Shown in pieces: positions 8,005 through 15,800 of a stretch of 41,879 nucleotides of DNA. Under the pieces are notes generated by a model, which was not told the DNA's origin, ran no database searches, and worked only from the letters and a program-made list of their open reading frames with translations. A program made the translations under genes and the position numbers. Location of the stretch: positions 1 to 41,879 of the forward strand of contig JAHRFD010000038.1 of the NCBI GenBank assembly GCA_020882975.1. Direction: 5' to 3'. The stretch is from Microcoleus sp. EPA2 (lineage in GTDB: Bacteria; Cyanobacteriota; Cyanobacteriia; Cyanobacteriales; Microcoleaceae). Every line of letters starts with the position of its first letter. Within the stretch, counting starts at the first letter, position 1.

Positions 8005-9273
8005 CTAATGATGATGAAACGGCAAGTGTTTGAGTTCTGTTTGCATTTGTAATGCTGTCTGCCTCCAAGCTTGGGCTTGACGAGCTAATAAATCTCTTTC
8101 TGCCTGAAGCTCATGGAACCGATTTGATAATTGGGATTGATTGAGGTTGGCCATGATGAATTCCAGGCGATTTTTGATTTTTACACCTACGGTTTTAGGG
8201 CTTAATAAAGACCGAATTTCTTGAGATGCTATTTTTCCTACTTTCTGAGCTTCCTGATAATTTTCAAATACAGACTTCATTAGAGACGCAGCATGATCTA
8301 TATCTGGTTCCGCCCAGACGCTACCTTTAGGGTAAGCTCCATAATCTTCTGTTGTTGTCACCAGTTGGTATTTAACCGGAAAACTATTGCCAACATTCAT
8401 AAATTCCATATTAGATGAATAGGCTGTGGCGATTACTGGTTTGCCGTAGTACATGGCTTCTGACATGGTTAAACCGAATCCTTCAGCCCGATGCAGAGAT
8501 ACATAACAATCACAACTATTAACCAAAGCATGAATCTCTGCTTTTTGCAAATGTCCGTCTATAAACTGAAGGGATGACCAACCTTCAGCCAAATCAATTA
8601 ATTCCTGTCGCCGTTCCGGGAAAAGATGAGCATTGGCAAATTTGAGAACGAGCAAAACATCTTGATTTGATTTACCAAAAGCTCGTTTAAATGCCTCAAC
8701 AGTGGCAAAGGGATTTTTCCGTTCAAAGGAACTGCCAAAATCAAACATGAATAGAAAAATAAACTTATCTTTGGGTAAGTTGAGGTTTTCTCTAGTTAAT
8801 AATGGTTGTGGAAAGGCAAGGCTCACAGGAATTTTGAGTACAGGAACTTTGGAGACAGCCGCAAATGCTTCTGCACAAAAATTACTGGTAGTCCAGATTT
8901 CATCAAATAAATCAAAGGCCCATTGCCACTCACTAGGAAAAACTGGCAATTCCCACAACCAGACACCTATATTGTATTTGCCTTTGAAATATTCAGAACC
9001 TATGCCGGGAAAGTATCCTGCTAAAATCTGCTCGATCCAATTTGGGTTAGTTTGGACTATATTGATTGGATATGGATTGTTGTCGGAAAACTTTTTGTAG
9101 CTGGTATCGGAGTTGGGTAACCAATCTATTTTCAGATCCTTAACTGCAAAGGGAATTCTGGCTGCTTCTAGAGCTCTGAGATTTCCTCGGGCGGCTTCCG
9201 CCAGCCCAAAATCACCCGTTATATGACCGACTAAATTAACACCCAAAGAATTATTTAGTTTATTATTTAACAT
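8005..9273 (-). CDS. GT4-type glycosyltransferase, paralogue 3 of 3
   Basis: A 422-residue member of the same trio. It has GVNLVGHITGDFGLAEAARG at the start, an insertion near residues 75-95 (AGYFPGIGSEYFKG) compared with paralogue 1, FERKNPFATVEAFKRAF, and EGFGLTMSEAMYYGKP (one Ala to Ser change in the EX7E motif). The C-terminal tail, residues about 380-422, looks coiled and ends in a short His-rich stretch. It is the promoter-proximal copy of the three; the next gene upstream, a methyltransferase, ends 56 bases away. GT4 family membership is clear, sugar specificity is not. Confidence 0.92.
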   Translation of the reverse strand: MLNNKLNNSLGVNLVGHITGDFGLAEAARGNLRALEAARIPFAVKDLKIDWLPNSDTSYKKFSDNNPYPINIVQTNPNWIEQILAGYFPGIGSEYFKGKYNIGVWLWELPVFPSEWQWAFDLFDEIWTTSNFCAEAFAAVSKVPVLKIPVSLAFPQPLLTRENLNLPKDKFIFLFMFDFGSSFERKNPFATVEAFKRAFGKSNQDVLLVLKFANAHLFPERRQELIDLAEGWSSLQFIDGHLQKAEIHALVNSCDCYVSLHRAEGFGLTMSEAMYYGKPVIATAYSSNMEFMNVGNSFPVKYQLVTTTEDYGAYPKGSVWAEPDIDHAASLMKSVFENYQEAQKVGKIASQEIRSLLSPKTVGVKIKNRLEFIMANLNQSQLSNRFHELQAERDLLARQAQAWRQTALQMQTELKHLPFHHH

Positions 9274-9329
9274 TCGTATTGCTTTTTGGTTAGTAAAAAT
9301 GTCTGAATAGGATTGAACAACGATTTAAT

Positions 9330-10199
9330 CTATGAAGCCTTCTTAATGAGCAGCCCCAAGGATGTTGTGACATATTGTTCTAACTGAAGCTTTAAGTGTA
9401 TCCCCGACCAGGGCGGTACGTCTATGTGACGATCGAATGGGCCACTGCCGACGTTGTAGTTGAGGACAATTTCGTGTCCCTCGGTTGCTAAATCTAGGGC
9501 CAGCCGATCGATGTCCTGCCGTCTAAAGAGTACAGTCTGTTGGTAGTCGATCGTCTCGTCATTAGAAAGAACGTTGAATTCAGTGGTGTGTACTGCGATT
9601 CCCCCTGGACGCAGGCACTTAATGCTATTTTTGACAAATTGCAACCCCAGCTCGATCGAGCCAACGTGTTCAAAAGCGCAAGACGAATAGACAAAATCGA
9701 AGCCGACCAAATCCGCATCTATTTTATTCATGTCAGCGACCCGGTAAGTTACATTGGAGGCGAATCGTTCCGGGGGGCAGATGCCGCGATCGTTAAGCGC
9801 TTCTAGCGTGGCTGCATATTGACCCGTACCCGCCCATCCCTGCTTCGTCGCCTCCTCTGAATCTAAGTCTGTGGCCACCACGGAGCAGCCTCGCGCAGCC
9901 ATGACAGCTACTAGCGGTTCCTGGCCCACGCCAAAACCCAGTCCGCGCCTCCCTGGTGACATCATCCCCGTCTCTGATAAACATTGGAGGATATAGGCAT
10001 ATTCCCATAGCTTGCGATGAAAGATGGGAGGATGCGGCAGACGAGTTTCCTGACACCAATAGTAGAAGGCGTCCGATCGGCACTGGGCCTCGGTAGCCAT
10101 TTGCGAAACTGGATTGGTTAAGCTTGGCTCGTCATTGACAATCAATGGCTGATGCTTAATGGTCGTTTTCTCTATATTAAAACCCGATTTTGTAATCAT
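9330..10199 (-). CDS. Class I SAM-dependent methyltransferase
   Basis: A 289-residue protein with a Methyltransf_11/25-like core: a glycine-rich loop GLGFGVGQEP, then VVATDLDSE as the acidic ribose-binding end of strand 2, DFVYSSCAFEHVG as motif II, and KCLRPGGIAVHTTEF as the post-motif strand. The segment before the core (HRKLWEYAYIL...) matches methyltransferases found in polysaccharide clusters. By eye its DNA is richer in G+C than the neighbouring glycosyltransferases, which may mean a separate origin. It precedes the GT4 trio in transcription order and probably methylates a sugar of the same product (inference). Confidence 0.85.
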   Translation of the reverse strand: MITKSGFNIEKTTIKHQPLIVNDEPSLTNPVSQMATEAQCRSDAFYYWCQETRLPHPPIFHRKLWEYAYILQCLSETGMMSPGRRGLGFGVGQEPLVAVMAARGCSVVATDLDSEEATKQGWAGTGQYAATLEALNDRGICPPERFASNVTYRVADMNKIDADLVGFDFVYSSCAFEHVGSIELGLQFVKNSIKCLRPGGIAVHTTEFNVLSNDETIDYQQTVLFRRQDIDRLALDLATEGHEIVLNYNVGSGPFDRHIDVPPWSGIHLKLQLEQYVTTSLGLLIKKAS

Positions 10200-10586
10200 A
10201 GCTTTGCAATCAGTCTGTTACTAATGGATGGTGAGCGCTGTCTTGCCATTAATGCTGCGAGGTATTAATTCTTTCCATTCTGCTGGGTTAACTAAGATAT
10301 TGGTATCGAGGTTTTCTCTTTTTTATGATGAATTTATGACGAAAAGCTAGCCAAATTTTGTCACCTGTTCAAGAATATTTCTGTTGTTGAAAAAGACCTA
10401 CTCTTTACCACATAAACAAATAATTTTCTAGCTCGCCATCGTCCTTAAGCCGATATCTTTATGCTGCCACATTAAACACCTCACCTTCAGTTAATCTGCA
10501 AGTCAAGCTAATTTTCGCATAAATGATCCCCAAGCAGAGTAAAATTAGCGACGATAAACCTGGGATTTTTCTATTTTTAAAATTGC
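10200..10586. other. 387-base gap with a possible gene remnant
   Basis: No intact gene. On the minus strand an open stretch at 10218-10322 encodes a plausible C-terminal tail ending in two adjacent stop codons (listed separately). The rest, 10326-10586, is AT-rich and shows no frame, RNA gene or clear terminator. Confidence 0.5.
10218..10322 (-). pseudogene. Possible 3' fragment of a lost gene
   Basis: Reading minus from 10322 down gives 33 codons, including LDTNIL, NPAEWKEL and GKTALTIH, then TAG TAA back to back. The composition is protein-like, yet there is no ATG and an in-frame TAA lies just before it at 10323-10325. It looks like the tail of a decayed gene between the methyltransferase and the dehydratase. 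I do not recognise the family. Confidence 0.3.
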
Positions 10587-11546
10587 TTATAATTTATCCT
10601 GCTTTGCCTCCACCATCATTTTTACTACATCGTGCATCTTATATTTTGCCTGCCAACCTAACTTTTCCTTCGCCTTAGCGGGGTTGCCTTTGCCTAGTGC
10701 AATTTCTGTCGGTCTGTACAAACTGGTATCTATGACTGTATGTTCCTCCCAGTCTAATCCCAAAGTGGCAAAGGCTTGAGCAACAAATTCTTTTAAGGCA
10801 TGGCTCTCCCCAGTAGCAATTACATAATCATCGGGTTCTGACTGCTGCAACATCAGATACATTGCTTCCACGTATTCGGGTGCCCAACCCCAGTCCCGCT
10901 GTACAGAAATATTACCCAATTGCAGCTTTTCTGGACTACCCGCCGCAATCCGGCAAGCTACTGATACAATTTTTTGGGTCACAAACCTGGCTGGTCTCAG
11001 AGGAGATTCATGATTAAATAGGATACCAGAACAAGCAAACAAATCGTAAGCTTCTCGATAATTGGCGACTTCCCAAAATGCTGTTGCTTTGGCAACTGCA
11101 TAGGGACTTCTAGGGTGAAATGGGGTGCTTTCCTCGGCTGCTTTGCCTCCAGTGTCGCCAAAGGATTCGCTAGAACTGGCATTATATAGTTTTATTTTTC
11201 CTCCTGTAAAACGGATGGCCTCTAGGAGATTCAGTGTCCCGGTGGCAATGCTTTCTAGGGTTTCCACTGGTTGCTCGAAGGACAGCCCTACGGAAGTCTG
11301 ACCAGCTAGATTGTACACCTCATCTGGCTGAATTTTGCTCAGGACTTGCAAAACGCTGCGAAAATCGTTGAGGGACATCGATTCTAGCTTTACTGAGTCG
11401 CGGATGCCTAAGCGCGTGAGGTTGTTGAAGGTTGACATTTGCGCATCTCGTGATGTGCCACAGACTGAGTAGCCTTTTTCGAGGAGCAATTTCGCTAAAT
11501 AAGCTCCGTCTTGGCCGGATATACCACAAATTACTGCTTTTTTCAT
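10587..11546 (-). CDS. gmd: GDP-mannose 4,6-dehydratase-like enzyme
   Basis: A 319-residue short-chain dehydratase. The Rossmann motif GISGQDG is at 8-14, YNLAGQTSVG near 78-87, the catalytic Ser/Glu region NASSSESFG at 122-130, and YxxxK is Y149/K153. FNHESPLRPARFVTQKI matches the GMD signature, though the usual RGETFVTRK is changed to RPARFVTQK. GMD makes GDP-4-keto-6-deoxy-mannose with bound NADP, the precursor of GDP-fucose, rhamnose or related sugars. No fucose synthase or rhamnose reductase follows, so the end product is unknown, and a variant acting on GDP-heptose is possible. The start at 11546 has a GAGG site upstream and a candidate promoter about 50 bases before it. Confidence 0.85.
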   Translation of the reverse strand: MKKAVICGISGQDGAYLAKLLLEKGYSVCGTSRDAQMSTFNNLTRLGIRDSVKLESMSLNDFRSVLQVLSKIQPDEVYNLAGQTSVGLSFEQPVETLESIATGTLNLLEAIRFTGGKIKLYNASSSESFGDTGGKAAEESTPFHPRSPYAVAKATAFWEVANYREAYDLFACSGILFNHESPLRPARFVTQKIVSVACRIAAGSPEKLQLGNISVQRDWGWAPEYVEAMYLMLQQSEPDDYVIATGESHALKEFVAQAFATLGLDWEEHTVIDTSLYRPTEIALGKGNPAKAKEKLGWQAKYKMHDVVKMMVEAKQDKL

Positions 11547-11592
11547 ATAATTACCTCGAATTTTTTAGATGATGTTGGTGCTTACTCGGTTT

Positions 11593-11620
11593 AATATATC
11601 TGTGGATACACTGCAATCAA
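11593..11620 (-). promoter_or_regulatory. Candidate sigma-70 promoter of the dehydratase gene
   Basis: On the minus strand TTGATT (11615-11620) is followed after 16 bases by TATATT (11593-11598), placing a transcription start roughly 40 bases before the ATG at 11546. The match is good but untested. Confidence 0.4.
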
Positions 11621-11731
11621 GTTTTGCTAGTTGACTTGACATTCGCTCAAGTGTTCCCTAAATTCGATTAAGGCTCTATTTTTTGCAGGTTTAACTTGAT
11701 AACTGAGAATTATCGTTGCATTTATGAAATA

Positions 11732-11768
11732 ATTTGCGACAAGAGGGAAAACTAGAAGAGGCGATCGC
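11732..11768 (+). repeat. Orphan TPR-coding fragment in an intergenic region
   Basis: About 37 bases match the start of the large fusion gene at about 12922-12958 almost exactly, including AAGAGGGAAAACTAGAAGA and the HIP1 octamer. Translated it reads QEGKLEEAIA, the canonical TPR phrase of this locus, then meets TGA within a few codons. It is a fragment of TPR DNA left by duplication or recombination, in a gap that is otherwise empty apart from the dehydratase promoter. Confidence 0.6.
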
Positions 11769-11838
11769 ATACCCATGCTATTGACTCACAGCCTTGTGAA
11801 TTAGAGTAAAGCACTGGACTCATTAATAAAACAGTTCA

Positions 11839-12447
11839 CTATGTTCGTCGCTTAAAAATAATCGTCTCGTCAGCTTGCTTAAATTCTATATCAAACAAGT
11901 CAAACACTACCTCCCTACCTAAAAGAATCTCCTCACAAAAATCTGTTTGTGCCCAAGCTACAGGCGCGGTGAAAATATGACCATCCAACTCCATTTCTAC
12001 CTGTCGTAATAGATATTCAATACTGCCACCTACTCCTTCTGCTTTATTATTAATTTCTCCTTCCGCCTTAGCACAGCCTAAATCCCTCCCTAATTTCTTG
12101 GTAATTAAACTGAGTTCAGCGCCCGAATCAACAAGTATTTTCACTTTTACTGCGTTCTGAGACTTCATTATTAACTCATACTTAGGTTGCCAATCGTGAG
12201 CTTTTAATGTCCTCATTCTCACAGGATAAAAGCGGATAGGTTCTACAAACTCGCTTTCAAATATACGCTCAATTACATAATCTAAGCTTGACCAGCTTGG
12301 ATCGATACCACTCTTCATTTTGTCATAATCGCGATCGTGACTAATTATCCCCTGATGATTGTAAGCTATCCACTCGCCCCGATATTTTTTTAACTCCCGG
12401 CGATGAGCTTTATACCAATCACTAGCTGTCGGATATTTTGCTTCCAT
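11839..12447 (-). CDS. Retropepsin-like aspartic protease
   Basis: A 202-residue protein. Residues about 18-45 (KYRGEWIAYNHQGIISHDRD) resemble the small DUF5678-type module often set before such proteases in cyanobacteria. Residues about 100-195 form a clan AA retropepsin-like domain with the catalytic DSGA motif at 107-110 in the usual hydrophobic context (KILVDSGAELSLI) and a later ILLGREVVFDLFD segment like the second conserved strand. Such single-domain proteins act as dimers where studied. There is no signal peptide, so it is probably cytoplasmic. It is a lone minus-strand gene with no obvious tie to glycan synthesis. Confidence 0.8.
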   Translation of the reverse strand: MEAKYPTASDWYKAHRRELKKYRGEWIAYNHQGIISHDRDYDKMKSGIDPSWSSLDYVIERIFESEFVEPIRFYPVRMRTLKAHDWQPKYELIMKSQNAVKVKILVDSGAELSLITKKLGRDLGCAKAEGEINNKAEGVGGSIEYLLRQVEMELDGHIFTAPVAWAQTDFCEEILLGREVVFDLFDIEFKQADETIIFKRRT

Positions 12448-12557
12448 AATTAAATCACTTTTTTGTATTGTATAAAATAATCTGTGCTTCAGTAAATTTA
12501 GGTATTAGGGCTACTTTGCCCATGACCGTCGCGATTCAGACTTTTGCACCTCATTTT

Positions 12558-12634
12558 ACTACATGGAACAAGTTTTGCCGATCGCCCCTAGTGGACTCCA
12601 GCCGTTACCGTCCCAATTATACCAGACCTCAAGC
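12558..12634 (+). repeat. Degenerate dispersed repeat, copy A
   Basis: This stretch resembles 24377-24455. Shared blocks are TAC-ACA, AAGTTTTGC, GGA-CTC-AGCC and ATACCAGACC in the same order and with similar spacing. It could be a decayed shared coding segment or an intergenic repeat family; nothing more can be said without a search. Confidence 0.45.
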
Positions 12635-12685
12635 GAGTTAACGATATGTTGACAATAATCAAGGATGTATGATACAAAAGTCGAT

Positions 12686-12792
12686 ATAGCAATCCTTGCA
12701 GGAGTCGTAAAGTTTTTACCCCACCCCAACCCGGACCTTACTAAGGTCCGGGGGTAAGAGAGAAATTTCACAAATGATGCGAGGATTGCTAT
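12686..12792. mobile_element. MITE-like element with terminal inverted repeats
   Basis: A 107-base element is bounded by ATAGCAATCCTTGC (12686-12699) and GCGAGGATTGCTAT (12779-12792), which are inverted copies matching at 13 of 14 positions. Inside is an 11-base perfect palindrome, CCCGGACCTTA at 12730-12740 and TAAGGTCCGGG at 12742-12752. No transposase is encoded. The form is that of a small non-autonomous element; target-site duplications are not evident. Confidence 0.6.
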
Positions 12793-12828
12793 GGTTATAA
12801 ATTCAGCAAATGGTTATAAATTCAGCAA
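12791..12828 (+). repeat. 19-base tandem duplication
   Basis: ATGGTTATAAATTCAGCAA occurs twice in direct tandem (12791-12809 and 12810-12828), starting within the right end of the MITE-like element. It may be a duplication linked to insertion or slippage. Confidence 0.85.
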
Positions 12829-12878
12829 AGCTGCTGGGTCTAAACATAATATTAATAACTTTCAAGTAACTTGGCAAA

Positions 12879-15800
12879 ATGAACGAGCAAATGGCTGTGA
12901 CTGAGTGGGACAAAGGCAATCAATTTCTGCAAGAGGGAAAACTAGAAGACGCGATCGCCGCCTACCGCCGTGCGATTGAGCTAAATCCTGACTACTCTTG
13001 GTCTCACCACAATTTAGGGGAATCTCTAGCAAAAGTATGTCAATTTGAGGAAGCGACCGCAGCTTTTCGTCGCGCCATAGAACTTAAACCAGATTTTTCT
13101 TGGAGTTACCATCACTTAGGGGATGCCCTAGCTCAACAGGAACAGTGGGAAGAATCGGCTATAGCCTTCGGTAAGGCGATCGAACTTAATCCCCAACATT
13201 TTGGGACTTACGTGGGGCTAGGTAATTGCTTAGCAAAAATGGGTCAGTTGGATGAGGCGATCGCGGCTTACCGGCGCGCCAGTGAGCTTGAGCCAGAGGC
13301 GGATTGGATTCAGTATAAACTGGGGGAATTGCTGCAACAGCGAACTCAGTTGGATTTGGAAGGGGCGATCGCGTCTTACCGTCGAGCGATTGAGTTAAAT
13401 CCTGATGATGTGCCAGCATACCGCAAGCTCCTACAGATACAGCCAGATAACTTTGAAGTCTGGTTGCAGTTAGGGGAAGCATTGGTGAAACAAGAGCAGT
13501 GGGAAGAGGCGATCGCTCCTTATCGCCGCCTTACTGAGTTAAATCCTGATGATGTGCAAGCTCATTATCGCTTAGGGGAATTATTAATTAAACAGGGGAA
13601 TTTAGAAGGCGCGATCGATACTTTACGTCATTCTCTTGAATTGAGTCCCAACTCTGACGAATCTTACTATAACTTAGGAGAAGCACTAGCATCTCAAGGA
13701 AATGCCACAGAGGCCAGCCTCTGTTACCACAAGGCTTTTAAGTTAAATCCCAATAATATAAAAGCTAATCAAAAACGCCCTCAAATTTATGATTGTTTTG
13801 CCTTTTTTAATGAATTAGATGTTCTCAGGATTAGGATAGAAGAACTCAAGGATGTTGTCGATAAGTTTATTTTAGTAGAAGCCACAAAAACATTTAGTGG
13901 CAACCCCAAACCACTTTATTACCAAGAATTCAGCCATGAGTTTGCTGAGTATCAGGATAAAATCATTCACTATGTTGTTGATGATATGCCTGAAATTGAC
14001 TACAGTCAACCGGTTCATCTGCAAGCATGGCCTCTTGACGTTCACCAAAAAAACTGTATAAGTAGGGTATTAAATTGTCTTGACTGCAAAGATGAAGATA
14101 TCATCCTAGTTAATGACTGTGATGAAATTCCCAGAAATGAAAAAGTGAGTGAAGCTATTGAATTACTGAAAGATCATGAATTCGTCATATTTGTTCAAGA
14201 TTTGTATCACGGTCATTTAGATAATCTCTTCAGTGAGTGGTGGTGCGGAACTGTTGCTTGTAAATATAAAGATTATAAAGTTAGAACTTACACTAAAGTT
14301 AGGTATTCAGACAAAATAAACACAGGGTTAGACATGGGCGATCCTGCTTACAAGCGTTCGGGATACATCAATAGCAACCAGTATTTTGAACATCCATACC
14401 TACTTAAGAGTGGCTGGTCATTTAGTTGGTTTGGTTCAGAATTATCCCGTCGGTACAAATTGCAAAGTTTTGCCCATAAGGAAGGTGATGATTCACAAGC
14501 AAGAGGCATTGAAAAAATCAAATATGACGTATGTAGACCCAGTTTGGAGATGGAATCATCAGGAGAGTTTTATTTCGATGTCAGAGACATAGACGGTAAA
14601 GATGTGCCGGAATTTTTAAGAAAAAATATCTACAAGTATCGACATTTTCTTCAACCTAGGCAGACAGCACTGATGGCTAAAATTGGGGGGGATTTTCAAC
14701 AAATTGAGACTCAACTCAATCTGCTTAATAATGAAGCAAAACAAGTGAAAATTCAACTAGAAAAAGGGATTCAAAATCTGCTCAAAGTTTGTGATACTTT
14801 GGCCGAAAGGGGGAATATGGTAGAAGCTATTGCACAATGGCGACAGCTAGTAAATATTTACCCAGAATTCACCAGCAAGAAATGTTTTTTAAGCAACTTG
14901 GATGGGATAAAGACTTTCCAAATCAACCCAGAAGATTATACTTTAATTTCAGGACAGCTTCTTCAAACACACACTGGTCAACAGCTAGTTAACCAGACTG
15001 GAAATTCTGGGCAAATTTGCTACGGACCTTATGTCAGCTTGCCGCCTGGTTTATATCGAGTTAAGTTATACCTGGGAAACTCAGATTATAGTGTAAGCCA
15101 AGAAGGTAGCAATTCTGGGAAGGTTTGGTTTAAGTTTGATGTGGCAGTGAATAAAGGTCTGGTGATATATCAGGAGAATGTTTACAATAATCATCAAGCC
15201 GAACATGAATTTTTTATAGATTTTAAAGAGCAAGATTTAGAAATTCGTTTCTGGGCTACTGGTCTATTCTTTGCTGTAAACTGGATAGAACTGAATTTAA
15301 TCTATCAAACTGATTTACAGAAAGATATTGAAGCTTATCAGCAAAAACCCTCCATAAGAAAAATTGAAAAAATAGAAGTTAAAGATACTCACTGTAACTA
15401 TGGTCAATTTATTTATGCAGAGTGGAATCATCCCAACGAAATAAGTCGAGATTGGGCAGCAGGTGCTTTATATTGCCTCAAAACAGAAAGATGGGGTCAA
15501 TATATCCTACCAGGAACGATTGCAATAGACATTGGCGCTCACTCTGGGGATACTGCATTACCAATGGCTCTCCTTACAGGTTCCACTGGAATGGTTCTGG
15601 CTTTTGAACCAAATCCTTACGTTTATGAAATCCTCAAATTCAACCAGTACCTTAACAGAAATTCCCTAAATATTGAAATTTTCGATCTAGCCATTATGGA
15701 AAAAGAGGGTACCTACGAATTTACCTATGGTGATTCAGAGTGTTGTAATGGTGGCTATGATGACTTGTTTGGGTGGAAGACTACCAATCCTAATGTTAGG

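Larger units (their letters stand above)
12448..12878. other. 431-base repeat-bearing gap
   Basis: This divergent gap between the protease and the large fusion gene holds a degenerate repeat (12558-12634), a MITE-like element (12686-12792) and a 19-base tandem duplication (12791-12828). A minus-strand frame through the element is open for 70 codons, but it is built from the repeats and is not taken as a gene. The start of the fusion gene at 12879 has no clear ribosome binding site. Confidence 0.6.

Noticed and set aside
8702..9100. 132-codon plus-strand frame opposite the third GT4 gene
   Set aside because: Lies wholly inside a well-supported glycosyltransferase and shows no motif.
12559..12771. 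70-codon minus-strand open frame upstream of the fusion gene
   Set aside because: It runs through the MITE-like palindrome and a dispersed repeat, has no ribosome binding site and no protein-like motif.
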